Shown piece by piece: positions 1 through 6,784 of a DNA stretch of 11,106 bases. Positions within the stretch are counted from its first letter, which is position 1. Each line of letters starts with the position of its first letter. The position numbers and the translations under genes are program-made. The notes under the pieces were generated by a model, which was not told the DNA's origin, did no database searches, and was given only the letters and a program-made list of their open reading frames with translations. The stretch is from Thermoleophilaceae bacterium. GTDB lineage: Bacteria; Actinomycetota; Thermoleophilia; Solirubrobacterales; Thermoleophilaceae. The stretch is from assembly GCA_013695855.1 (NCBI GenBank), contig JACCZR010000140.1, positions 1-11,106 on the forward strand. Direction: 5' to 3'.

Positions 1-463
1 CCGAGGCGCACTCCGAGACGCCCACCTGCCCGGCGAGCCGGTTCACGTCCTGGGTGTTGATGTTCCGCAGCCCGAGCGCCGCGGAGCGGATCGCCTGGCG
101 GTCGCGGCTCCCGACGGCCTTCTGCAGCTTCCCGACCCCCGGGCGGTAATCCTGGTTGAGAAAGCGCTCGAAGGCCGCGGTGAACTGCTCGGCCTGCTTG
201 CCGGCGTCGCCGCCGGGGCGGTCGAGATCCTTGATGCGGTCGACCCCCGTCGCGAAGGCCTTGACCGCCTGGTCGGTCCGCTGTTTGATCTCCGAGGCGC
301 TGTTCGTCTGGCCCCCTTTGCTCACAGACTGGAGGTCCTTTTGGATCTGCGAGCAGATGCCGTTGGCCTCCTTCGCGTACTCCTGCTTGGACGGCCCGCC
401 GCAGCCGGCCGCGAACGCGGCGCAGAGGACAGCGATGCAGGCCAGGGCGGGGCGGCGTGTCAT
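1..463 (-). CDS. Secreted lipoprotein of unknown function, C-terminus outside window
   Basis: The frame begins with ATG at 463 and stays open to the window edge, giving 154 residues without the C-terminus. An AAGG ribosome-binding site lies 5 nt before the ATG. The N-terminus is a lipoprotein signal: two Arg (3-4), a hydrophobic stretch (5-19) and a lipobox FAAGC with the lipidated Cys at 21. The mature part is predicted helical and rich in Lys, Gln and Ala, with no enzyme motif that I recognise. Two further Cys (37 and 152) could form a disulfide in the exported protein. It follows the IMPase-family gene by 34 nt on the same strand, so it is probably the distal gene of the oxidase operon. 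I do not recognise the family. The lipoprotein call is firm from the signal sequence and any role is unknown. Confidence 0.8.
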   Translation of the reverse strand, partial: MTRRPALACIAVLCAAFAAGCGGPSKQEYAKEANGICSQIQKDLQSVSKGGQTNSASEIKQRTDQAVKAFATGVDRIKDLDRPGGDAGKQAEQFTAAFERFLNQDYRPGVGKLQKAVGSRDRQAIRSAALGLRNINTQDVNRLAGQVGVSECAS

Positions 464-497
464 GGGAGCCTTTCGGTGGAGGGGATGCGCGCGCAGG

Positions 498-1262
498 CTA
501 GCCGACGAGCCCGACGAGAGCCTCGGCAAGCTCGGGGGTGCTCGCCGCCACCAGCCCCGCCGGCTCGTCCTCCAGCTCGACCACCGTCCCGCCCGCCTCG
601 GTCACCAACAGCCGCCCCGCCGCCCAGTCCCAGGGTTTGAGGCCGCGCTCGTAGTAGCCGTCCAGGCGACCCGCCGCCAGCAGCGCGAGATCGAAGGCAG
701 CCGCCCCGGCGCGCCGGATGTCGCGAACCCGGGGGAGGACTCGCGAGACCACGGCAGCTTGGTCGGCGCGGCGCGCTGACTCGTAGGAGAAGCCGGTGGC
801 CACGAGCGCCCGCTCGGTGGCCACCGGCTCGCGCACCGACGTGCGCTCCCCATTTACGACCAGGCCCTCTCCCCGCGCGGCCGCGAACAGCTCGTCTCGG
901 ACAGGGTCGAAGACAGCCCCCGCCAGGCCGCCCTCGCTGTCCTCGACCGCCACGCTCACCACCCACGCGGGGAAGCGGTAGAGGTAGTTGGTGGTCCCGT
1001 CGAGCGGGTCGATCACCCAGCGCCGTCCGCTGAGCCCCTCCCGGCTGGCGTCCTCCTCGCCGAGGAGCCCGTCGTCGGGGCGCTCGGCGCGCAGCATGTC
1101 CACGATGGCCGTCTCGGCGTCACGGTCGGCGTCGGAGACCATGTCCGTGCTCGAGGACTTCTGTTCGAGCCCGCTCGCCGGTCCCCCGAAGCGCTCGAGC
1201 AGGAGCGCCCCGGCCCGGCGCGCGGCGCGCTCGGCCAGCTCGAGGTCAGACTCGGGTCTCAG
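498..1262 (-). CDS. Inositol monophosphatase family phosphatase
   Basis: A Mg-dependent, Li-sensitive-type sugar/inositol phosphate phosphatase of the IMPase fold. With the start at 1262 it has 254 residues, close to the usual 250-270. Motifs in order are KSSSTDMVSDAD (35-46, the K-x-D-x-V-x-x-x-D segment), GEE (metal-binding Glu near 69-70), DPLDGTTNY (85-93, metal-binding Asp85 and Asp88) and WDWAAG (Asp212, third metal site). Starting at the first ATG (1142) would cut through the first motif and drop about 40 helical residues that look like a normal family N-terminus (DLELAERAARRAGALLLERF). No ATG, GTG or TTG lies in frame across that stretch. A CTG at 1262 overlaps the TGA of the preceding small gene (CTGA) and is my best guess, though no clear Shine-Dalgarno supports it. 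The substrate cannot be told: inositol-1-phosphate, histidinol phosphate, NADP(H) and fructose-1,6-bisphosphate all occur in this family. Confidence 0.85.
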   Translation of the reverse strand: MRPESDLELAERAARRAGALLLERFGGPASGLEQKSSSTDMVSDADRDAETAIVDMLRAERPDDGLLGEEDASREGLSGRRWVIDPLDGTTNYLYRFPAWVVSVAVEDSEGGLAGAVFDPVRDELFAAARGEGLVVNGERTSVREPVATERALVATGFSYESARRADQAAVVSRVLPRVRDIRRAGAAAFDLALLAAGRLDGYYERGLKPWDWAAGRLLVTEAGGTVVELEDEPAGLVAASTPELAEALVGLVG

Positions 1263-1366
1263 AGCGCCCGCGCCAGCAGGACGACGCCCACGACTATCGC
1301 CGCGATGACGAGCACGTAGACCAGGAAGCGGAAGGCCTCCTGCTCGGAGCGGACCGGGTTGATCAA
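1259..1366 (-). CDS. 35-residue single-helix membrane protein of the cox operon
   Basis: This micro-ORF starts 4 nt after the ctaE stop, with TTG at 1366, and ends with TGA at 1261-1259. The product begins MINPVRSEQEAFRF, a charged amphipathic stretch, followed by one strongly hydrophobic helix (about residues 14-32, Val/Ile/Ala/Leu) and a short RAL tail. The Arg/Glu-rich N-terminus and single helix resemble the small accessory subunits or assembly peptides often found beside bacterial oxidase genes, but I cannot name a family. Its tight placement between ctaE and the IMPase gene, its uninterrupted hydrophobic design and its overlap with the proposed CTG start of the next gene argue that it is real. 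The TTG start lacks a good ribosome-binding site, so it probably relies on translational coupling to ctaE. Confidence 0.6.
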   Translation of the reverse strand: MINPVRSEQEAFRFLVYVLVIAAIVVGVVLLARAL

Positions 1367-1370
1367 GGGT

Positions 1371-1994
1371 TTAGAGGACGTATATGGTCGTGTACACGAC
1401 GATCCACATGACGTCCACGAAGTGCCAGTAGATCCCCGGCACCTCGACCCCGCGGTGCTCCTTGATCGAGAAGTGCCCGCGGAAGGCCCTGATCGTGGCG
1501 AAGGTCAGCAGCGTCAGCCCCACGAACACGTGCGCGCCGTGCAGGCCGGTGAGCCCGTAGAAGATCGAGCCCTGGGCGTTGTCGGCAGGCGCGAAGCCGA
1601 TGTTCACGTACTCGTTGATCTGGATGGACAGGAAGGTGAGACCGAGCATCATCGTGGTGAAGAGCCCAGCGCGGAGGGCGCGGCGGTTGCCGTTGCGTGC
1701 TCCCTCCAGCGCCCAGTGCATCGTGAAGCTCGAGGAGATGAGAATCGCGGTGTTCACCCCCGCGACCGCTACCGGCAGCTCCTCGCCCTTGGCCGGCCAG
1801 TCGGCCTCTCCCACGACCCTGATGAAGAAGTAGGCCGCGAAGAACGCTCCGAAGAGCATGACCTCGGAGATGATGAAGAGCAGCATCCCGAGGAACTGCG
1901 ACTCGAGGCGCGAGGACTGGTTGGCCGCCGGCGGCCCGTGGTGCTCGGCGTGCTCGGCGGCGTGGCCGCCCGGTGCGATGCTCGCGGACTCCAT
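1371..1994 (-). CDS. ctaE: Cytochrome c oxidase subunit III
   Basis: Core subunit III of an aa3-type haem-copper oxidase in the cytoplasmic membrane, which stabilises proton uptake and the catalytic subunit I. The 207 residues are typical of the short 5-helix bacterial form that lacks the first two helices of the mitochondrial protein. Recognisable segments are ISEVMLFGAFFAAYFF (42-57, with the conserved membrane Glu44), the LHGAHVFVGL helix (151-160) and the terminal YWHFVDVMWIVVYTTIYVL signature (189-207). The first 20 residues hold four His (11, 15, 18, 19). The ATG at 1994 shares its A with the TGA of the upstream gene (TGATG), implying coupled translation. It is followed within 4 nt by a 35-residue membrane protein gene. 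Confidence 0.97.
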   Translation of the reverse strand: MESASIAPGGHAAEHAEHHGPPAANQSSRLESQFLGMLLFIISEVMLFGAFFAAYFFIRVVGEADWPAKGEELPVAVAGVNTAILISSSFTMHWALEGARNGNRRALRAGLFTTMMLGLTFLSIQINEYVNIGFAPADNAQGSIFYGLTGLHGAHVFVGLTLLTFATIRAFRGHFSIKEHRGVEVPGIYWHFVDVMWIVVYTTIYVL

Positions 1995-2812
1995 CAGCTC
2001 TCGTCCTCCACCACGACGTGGTGCACCGGCTTCGAGGTGGCCGACTGCACGCGCTTGATGAGGTCCGAGCGCAGCCAGCCCGAGCGCGTCTCGGGGAAGG
2101 TGGAGATGACGATCTCGTCGGCCGGGTAGAACTGCAGCGCGTTCTGGATGGCCGTGTAGGGGTCGCCGTGAGCCACCTGGCCGACGGCCTGCAGGCCCTC
2201 GTGCTCCAAGCGCTTCAGCGTGTGGGCCAGGCGCTCGGAGGCGGCCTCCTCGTCGCCCTCGTTGGCCGGGCAGATGACCACGAACTTGTGGGCGCCCTCC
2301 TCCTCGGAGATCTCCTCGAGCTGCCTGATCAGCGCCTCGCCGCCCACGGTCTGGTTCGCCACCACCAGGGTCCGCTTGCCCAGTTCGCGGTCGGCGTCGA
2401 GGTCCACAACTACGTGCTCGACCGGTATGTCCGAGCCCTTGGCCACTCGGCTGATGAGGTCCTGGCGCAGCCAGCCCGAGCGGGTCTCGGGGTGCGTGGA
2501 CACGATGATCTCGTCGTAGTGGGACTCGCCCACGGCGTCCATGATCGCCGAGTAGGGGTCGGGGTCCATGACCTCACCGGTGGCCTCGATCCCGATCTCC
2601 TGCAGCTGGGCGAGGGTGAGGGCGAGGCGGTTCTCCGCGGCCTCTCTGATCGTGCCGTCGTAGATCACGTAGCCATGCTTGGGGGCGTTCTGGGGACAGA
2701 CCACGTGCACCGAGATCTCGCCCGTGTCGGCGTGGCGCTTGACCGCGTCGATCAGCCCCGTGCTGCCCACGGTCTCGTTGGCGACGACCAGGATTCGCCC
2801 GGGCTCGCTCAT
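1994..2812 (-). CDS. Tandem universal-stress-protein-like domain protein in the oxidase operon
   Basis: A 272-residue soluble protein made of two copies of one alpha/beta domain. Copy 1 runs from RILVVANETVGS (6) to IPVEHVVVD (129-137). Copy 2 runs from RTLVVANQTVGG (147) to KPVHHVVVE (261-269). Both carry DPYxAI and a nearly identical DEIxxST-x-PETRSGWLRxDLIxRV block (100-123 and 232-255). Strand order and the valine-rich C-terminal strand fit the universal stress protein fold. Both copies lack the usual G-2x-G-9x-G-S/T nucleotide loop, with the ETRSGWLR block in its place, so ATP binding is doubtful. ATG at 2812 overlaps the ctaD stop (ATGA) and TGA at 1996-1994 overlaps the ctaE start. Co-translation with the core subunits suggests a role in oxidase biogenesis or redox/energy sensing, which is inference only. 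No membrane segment or signal peptide is seen. Confidence 0.85.
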   Translation of the reverse strand: MSEPGRILVVANETVGSTGLIDAVKRHADTGEISVHVVCPQNAPKHGYVIYDGTIREAAENRLALTLAQLQEIGIEATGEVMDPDPYSAIMDAVGESHYDEIIVSTHPETRSGWLRQDLISRVAKGSDIPVEHVVVDLDADRELGKRTLVVANQTVGGEALIRQLEEISEEEGAHKFVVICPANEGDEEAASERLAHTLKRLEHEGLQAVGQVAHGDPYTAIQNALQFYPADEIVISTFPETRSGWLRSDLIKRVQSATSKPVHHVVVEDES

Positions 2813-4713
2813 TCGGCCGGAGGCGGTGCGCCCCCACCGCCCGCGGGCACCGCGGCGCCCCGCTTTTCCTTGAACACGCCGTGCACCGCGCCCGGTACCC
2901 CGTACTCGTAGGGGCCGCCGACCACGGTGGGCACCTCGTCGAAGTTGAAGATCGGCGGCGGGGAGGAGACCTGCCACTCCAGCGTGTGCGCTCGCCAGGG
3001 GTTGGCGGCGGCCTTCGGCCCGTTGCGCCACGAGGTGACCATGTTGTAGAGGAAGACCAGGAACGAGAGCCCGAAGAGGAAGCTCGACACCGAGATGATC
3101 ACGTTCATCGTGGCGAACTGCTCCGCGTAGTCGGCCACCCGGCGCGGCATGCCGTCGACGCCCACCAGGTGCATCGGGCCGAAGGTGAGGTTGAAGAAGA
3201 CGAACGAGAGCCAGAAGTGGAGCTTGCCCAGGCTCTCGTCGTACATCCGGCCCGTCATCTTCGGGAACCAGTGGTAGATGCCGGCGAAGATGGTGAACAC
3301 CGAGCCGCCGAAGAGCACGTAGTGGATGTGGGCCACCACGAAGTAGGTGTCCGACACGTGGATCACCACCGGGATGACGGCCAGCATGATCCCGCTGATT
3401 CCGCCCAGGGTGAACATGGTGATGAAGCCCAAGGCGAAGAGCATGGGCGTGGTCAGGTGGATCACCCCTCTCCACAGCGTGGCGAGCCAGGAGAAGATCT
3501 TGATGCCCGTCGGCACGGCGATCAGCATCGTGGTGATCATCATCGGCACCCTCAGCCAGCTGAACATGCCCGAGACGAACATGTGGTGCGCCCAGACGGT
3601 GAAGCCGAGCACCACGATCGCCATCAGCGAGAAGGCCATCATCCTGTAGCCGAACACCGGCTTCCTGGCGTTGGCCGAGATCACCTCCGAGACGATCCCG
3701 AAGCCCGGGAGCATCATGATGTAGACCGCCGGGTGGGAGTAGAACCAGAAGACGTGCTGGTACATCAGCGCGTCGCCGTTCGCGCCCACGTTGAAGAAGT
3801 TCGTGCCCAGCGAGCGGTCGAGCAGCACGAAGAACTGCGAGCCGGCGATGAAGGGCGTGGCTATGACCACCAGCAGCGAGGTCGTGAAGTTGGCCCACAC
3901 CAGCAGGGGCATGCGCCAGAAGGTCATTCCCGGCGCGCGCATGGTGATGATGGTCACGAGGAAGTTCAGCGCCGTCGCGATCGAGGAGGCGCCCGCGAAC
4001 TGCACCGCGATCGTGAAGAAGGTCTGGCCGAGCGGGGTCTCGGTGGAGAGCGGCGCGTACGCCGTCCAGCCCGTGGCGAACGCTCCGCCGTCTGCGAAGA
4101 AGGACGCCAGCATCAGGATGCCGGCGGTGGGCAGCATCCAGAACGACAGCGCGTTCAGGCGCGGGAAGGCCATGTCCGGCGCCCCGATCATCAGCGGGAT
4201 CACGTAGTTCGCGATCCCGGCGAAGACCGGGATGATGAACAGGAAGATCATCAGCGACGCGTGGACGCTGAACAGGCCGTTGTAGGTGTTGGGCTCGACG
4301 AACTGCGTGCCCGGCTGGGCCAGCTCCGCGCGCATGACCATCGCCATCAGCCCGCCGGCGATGAAGAAGAAGAAGGTCGTCACGATGTACTGGATCCCGA
4401 TGACCTTGTGGTCGGTGTTGACGTAGAAGTAGTCCTTCCACGACCGGGCGCCGTGGCCGGAGTGGTCCTCCGGGACCGTGGGTGCGCCCGAGGCCCAGCG
4501 AAACCAGTAGTCAAAGCAGCCGATGCCCACCAAGAAGGCCAGCGGCAGGGCGATCAGGACGACGGTGATGATCGCGTCCCAGTCGACCAACGGGTCGTAG
4601 CCGTAGAGGGCGCGCACGCCCACCACCACACCGAGCGCTACGAGGAAGCCGATCGGCTGGGAAAGCGCCGCGCGGGACCAGCCCGGCGCCTTGAGGCGGC
4701 CGGCCAGGGTCAC
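2809..4713 (-). CDS. ctaD: Cytochrome c oxidase subunit I, type A2 haem-copper oxidase
   Basis: The catalytic subunit, which reduces O2 to water at the haem a3-CuB site and pumps protons. It has 634 residues. Ligands visible are His151 (haem a, VHASLMIF), His327, His376 and His377 (CuB), His462 (haem a3) and His464 (haem a, AHIHYV). Tyr331 is the cross-linked Tyr. Asp180 (GAPDMAFPRLN) marks the D-channel entrance and Lys405 (PTGIK) the K-channel. At the position of the A1 Glu the sequence is YSHPAVY (325-331), the Tyr-Ser motif of A2 enzymes. About 90 residues with two extra predicted helices (20-35 and 46-66) precede the canonical VNTDHKVIGIQY start. The C-terminal tail is Gly/Pro-rich. The GTG start at 4713 is supported by GGAGG 7 nt upstream, 43 nt after the ctaC stop. 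The 3' end overlaps the next gene as ATGA. Confidence 0.98.
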   Translation of the reverse strand: MTLAGRLKAPGWSRAALSQPIGFLVALGVVVGVRALYGYDPLVDWDAIITVVLIALPLAFLVGIGCFDYWFRWASGAPTVPEDHSGHGARSWKDYFYVNTDHKVIGIQYIVTTFFFFIAGGLMAMVMRAELAQPGTQFVEPNTYNGLFSVHASLMIFLFIIPVFAGIANYVIPLMIGAPDMAFPRLNALSFWMLPTAGILMLASFFADGGAFATGWTAYAPLSTETPLGQTFFTIAVQFAGASSIATALNFLVTIITMRAPGMTFWRMPLLVWANFTTSLLVVIATPFIAGSQFFVLLDRSLGTNFFNVGANGDALMYQHVFWFYSHPAVYIMMLPGFGIVSEVISANARKPVFGYRMMAFSLMAIVVLGFTVWAHHMFVSGMFSWLRVPMMITTMLIAVPTGIKIFSWLATLWRGVIHLTTPMLFALGFITMFTLGGISGIMLAVIPVVIHVSDTYFVVAHIHYVLFGGSVFTIFAGIYHWFPKMTGRMYDESLGKLHFWLSFVFFNLTFGPMHLVGVDGMPRRVADYAEQFATMNVIISVSSFLFGLSFLVFLYNMVTSWRNGPKAAANPWRAHTLEWQVSSPPPIFNFDEVPTVVGGPYEYGVPGAVHGVFKEKRGAAVPAGGGGAPPPAE

Positions 4714-4720
4714 CTGTCCG

Positions 4721-4725
4721 CCTCC
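4721..4725 (-). promoter_or_regulatory. Ribosome-binding site of ctaD
   Basis: GGAGG on the minus strand, 7 nt before the GTG at 4713. It settles the choice of a GTG start and hence the presence of the N-terminal extension with two extra helices. Confidence 0.7.
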
Positions 4726-4756
4726 GATCCCACGACCGCAAGGTACCGGACGGCTC

Positions 4757-5506
4757 TCATTCGGGTTCCGGAGGGGTCTCGCCGCCGACGGTCTTCTGCT
4801 GCTTCTTGGCCTGGGCGCTCCAGGCGGAGTACTCGCCCGGCGCGACCACCCGCACGGCCTGGCGCATCGTCGAGTGGCCGATGCCGCACAGCTCGGCGCA
4901 GACCACGTCGTAGCGTCCCTCGCGGTTCGGCGTCACGCGTATCTTGGTGGTCAGGCCGGGGACGGTGTCGGTCTTCAGGCGGAACTGAGGGACCCAGAAG
5001 GAGTGGAGGACGTCGTTGGTGGTCACGCGAAACTCCACCGGGCGGTCCTTGGGCAGCACGAGCTGGTTGGTCTTCAGGTCGCCCTCGTCAGGGTAGGTGA
5101 AGCGCCACGCGAACTGCTGCGCCCGCACGCCGACGATGAGCGTGTTGGGCTGCTTGGCCTCGATGTCGTCGAGCACCACCCAGCCGTAGACGGCGAGGGC
5201 GGTGACCATGATGAAAGGCACGGTCACCCAGAAGATCTCGAGGCGCGTGCTGCCGTGGATCGGCGCGCCGTCGCCAAGGTCCCCCGGCTTTGCGCGGAAC
5301 TTGACGGCGCAGTAGATGACGACGGTCATCACCAGCACGAAGATGACCACGGAGGGGACCAGCAGGACGTCGTAGAGCCGGTCGATCGGCCCTGCCGCGG
5401 TGGAGGCCCCGGTCGGGAACCAGTCGATGACCAGTACGAGCACGGTGCCGACGATCGTCGCGATCACCGAGTACAGGACCATCCTGGCCAGGGGGTGCCC
5501 CTTCAC
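4757..5506 (-). CDS. ctaC: Cytochrome c oxidase subunit II (CuA)
   Basis: Takes electrons from cytochrome c through the dinuclear CuA centre on the outer face. From the GTG at 5506 it has 249 residues. CuA ligands are all present: His168 (DVLHSFWVPQF), then Cys203, Glu205, Cys207, His211 and Met214 in CAELCGIGHSTM. The aromatic electron-entry motif QFAWRFTYP is present. There are three hydrophobic segments: about 9-29 (signal or anchor) and the two membrane helices at about 46-69 and 89-112. No CxxCH follows, so this is not a caa3-type fusion, and there is no lipobox. The frame extends to an ATG at 5569 (270 residues), but the extra 21 residues (APNPIEVGTGRPSRA...) look unlike a family N-terminus and neither start has a ribosome-binding site. 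I prefer GTG 5506, giving MKGHPLARM. It is the first gene of the oxidase operon. Confidence 0.95.
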   Translation of the reverse strand: MKGHPLARMVLYSVIATIVGTVLVLVIDWFPTGASTAAGPIDRLYDVLLVPSVVIFVLVMTVVIYCAVKFRAKPGDLGDGAPIHGSTRLEIFWVTVPFIMVTALAVYGWVVLDDIEAKQPNTLIVGVRAQQFAWRFTYPDEGDLKTNQLVLPKDRPVEFRVTTNDVLHSFWVPQFRLKTDTVPGLTTKIRVTPNREGRYDVVCAELCGIGHSTMRQAVRVVAPGEYSAWSAQAKKQQKTVGGETPPEPE

Positions 5507-5532
5507 GGGCGGCGATGTTATAGCCCGTGAAG
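5501..5532. repeat. Perfect 10-bp inverted repeat at the ctaC start
   Basis: CTTCACGGGC (5501-5510) and GCCCGTGAAG (5523-5532) are perfect complements separated by 12 bp containing TATAAC on the minus strand. The downstream arm contains the candidate GTG start of ctaC (5506-5504). It could be a repressor or activator operator, or an RNA hairpin hiding the start codon if transcription begins upstream. It is not followed by a T tract, so a terminator is unlikely. Confidence 0.6.
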
Positions 5533-5545
5533 GGCGTCCAGTCCC
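5517..5545 (-). promoter_or_regulatory. Candidate promoter of the cox operon
   Basis: On the minus strand, TATAAC (5522-5517) is a good -10 hexamer in an otherwise GC-rich stretch. GGGACT (5545-5540) sits 17 bp upstream as a weak -35. Transcription would begin near 5510, within a few bases of the GTG at 5506, giving a nearly leaderless ctaC message, an arrangement common in actinobacteria. The -10 lies in the loop of the inverted repeat, so a dimeric regulator bound there would block it. Confidence 0.4.
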
Positions 5546-5673
5546 CACCTCGATGGGGTTAGGCGCCATCCTGGGCGGTGACCGGGGCCGCGAAGGGCGC
5601 TACGTGCTCAGGCAGACTTGGCCGGGGGCGGTGCCACACGCTCCACGGTGGGCTCCGCCCGGCCTGGCGGCGG

Positions 5674-6726
5674 TCAAGCCGCCGGCGCCAGCTCCTTCTC
5701 CATGTCCTCTGAGTACTCCGCCTTGCGCGCCGCACTGTTCAGACGTGCCCGGTGGTAGTACTGAGCCTGGGCCTCGGACACCTTCTCCTCCTGGCCAACC
5801 CACGTCTCGATCGGCGGTCCCTGCAGGGCGCGCGCGTACGAGAAGGCGAGCTCCCAGGGCTGGGGGTCCTGCTTCGCGATCTCGTTCATGGCGTTGAGGC
5901 GGGCGGTGGCGGGCTCGTTTCCCTGGCCGCCGGACAGGAACACGATGCCGGGGACTGCCGCGGGCACGACGGTCCGCATGCAGTTCAGGGTGGTCTGCGC
6001 GACCTCCTCCACGCTCTTCTGCTCCTCCGCGTCCTTGCCGGGAAGGATCATGTTCGGCTTCAGCAGCACCCCCTCGAGCAAGACGTTCTGCTCGAAGAGC
6101 GCGGCGAATACCCGGTACAGCGTCTCCGTGGTGACCTCGTAGCAGCGTTCGATCGGGTGATCTCCGTCCATCATCACCTCGGGCTCGACGATCGGCACTA
6201 TGCCGGCCTCCTGGCAGAGCGCCGCGTAGCGCGCGAGCGCGTGGGCGTTGACGTCCAGGCAATAGCTGGTGGGCATGCCAGCGCCGATCTGGATGACCCC
6301 GCGCCACTTGGCGAAGCGGGCACCCAGCTCGCGGTACTCCTCGAGCCGTTCCCGTAGGCCGTCCAAGCCTTCGGTGACCTTCTCGTCCGAAGCAAGCGCG
6401 AGCGGCTTCGCTCCGGTGTCCACCTTGATGCCGGGGATCGTCCCCTGGTCGTTGAGCGCCTGGGGGAACGGCGTCCCGTCGTCGGTCGACTGGCGGATCG
6501 TCTCGTCGTACAGGATGGCGCCGCTGATGAACTCGCCGATGCCCTCCGTCGTGAAGAGCAGCTGCCGGTACGTGCGGCGGCTCTCCTCGGTCGACTCGAT
6601 GCCGAGTTGCTCGAACCGTTTCGTGATGGTGCCGGTGCTCTCGTCGGCCGCCAGGATGCCCCGGCCCTCGGAGACGATCTCCCTCGCAGTGTCCTGCAGC
6701 TCCTGCGCGTGCTCGTGCTCGACCAT
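5674..6726 (-). CDS. Class I fructose-bisphosphate aldolase
   Basis: Schiff-base aldolase cleaving or forming fructose-1,6-bisphosphate from dihydroxyacetone phosphate and glyceraldehyde-3-phosphate in the cytosol. It has 350 residues, the normal length of the animal/plant-like class I family. Active-site segments are GILAADES (23-30, Asp28), GIKVD (Lys101), FAKWR (Lys140), VEPE (Glu181), the Schiff-base Lys223 in LLKPNM, and FLSGGQ (263-268, phosphate loop). The ATG at 6726 has GAGAGGAG just upstream. The frame is open for another 78 codons upstream, but that stretch runs back into the glpX end and looks like random GC-rich translation. It lies 88 nt downstream of glpX on the same strand, so the two probably form an operon for adjacent gluconeogenic steps. 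Confidence 0.96.
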   Translation of the reverse strand: MVEHEHAQELQDTAREIVSEGRGILAADESTGTITKRFEQLGIESTEESRRTYRQLLFTTEGIGEFISGAILYDETIRQSTDDGTPFPQALNDQGTIPGIKVDTGAKPLALASDEKVTEGLDGLRERLEEYRELGARFAKWRGVIQIGAGMPTSYCLDVNAHALARYAALCQEAGIVPIVEPEVMMDGDHPIERCYEVTTETLYRVFAALFEQNVLLEGVLLKPNMILPGKDAEEQKSVEEVAQTTLNCMRTVVPAAVPGIVFLSGGQGNEPATARLNAMNEIAKQDPQPWELAFSYARALQGPPIETWVGQEEKVSEAQAQYYHRARLNSAARKAEYSEDMEKELAPAA

Positions 6727-6784
6727 CGTGCTCCTCTCGCCTGTCTTCGCTGCGGCCGCCCGGCCGTGCGTGTGAGCTATCGCT

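Noticed and set aside
498..1142. IMPase starting at the first ATG (1142)
   Set aside because: It would begin inside the conserved KSSSTDMVSDAD motif and lose about 40 family-like residues visible upstream in the same frame.
2069..2482. Repeated DNA block (18 bp exact, more with mismatches) in the USP-like gene
   Set aside because: It is not a mobile or regulatory repeat. It is explained by the duplicated protein domain, whose block has the same 132-codon offset.
3400..3470. HVSD in CtaD instead of the HD Mg-site pair
   Set aside because: The Ser-Asp form is, as I recall, normal for actinobacterial CtaD such as the mycobacterial protein, so not an anomaly.
1994..4441. A very long open frame (815 codons) running through ctaD and the USP-like gene on the minus strand
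   Set aside because: Its upper part is the wrong frame of ctaD (Arg/His/Gly/Pro-rich nonsense). Only the last third is the real USP-like gene, which starts at 2812.
2881..5100. A 739-codon plus-strand frame opposite ctaD and ctaC
   Set aside because: Composition is Asp/Glu/Arg/His/Gly-rich without any motif. It is the antisense reflection of GC-biased membrane protein codons.
5570..5673. Possible small gene or terminator between ctaC and the aldolase gene
   Set aside because: Only a 12-codon GTG frame and weak, imperfect hairpins are present, with no T tract. I see nothing supportable in this 104-bp gap.
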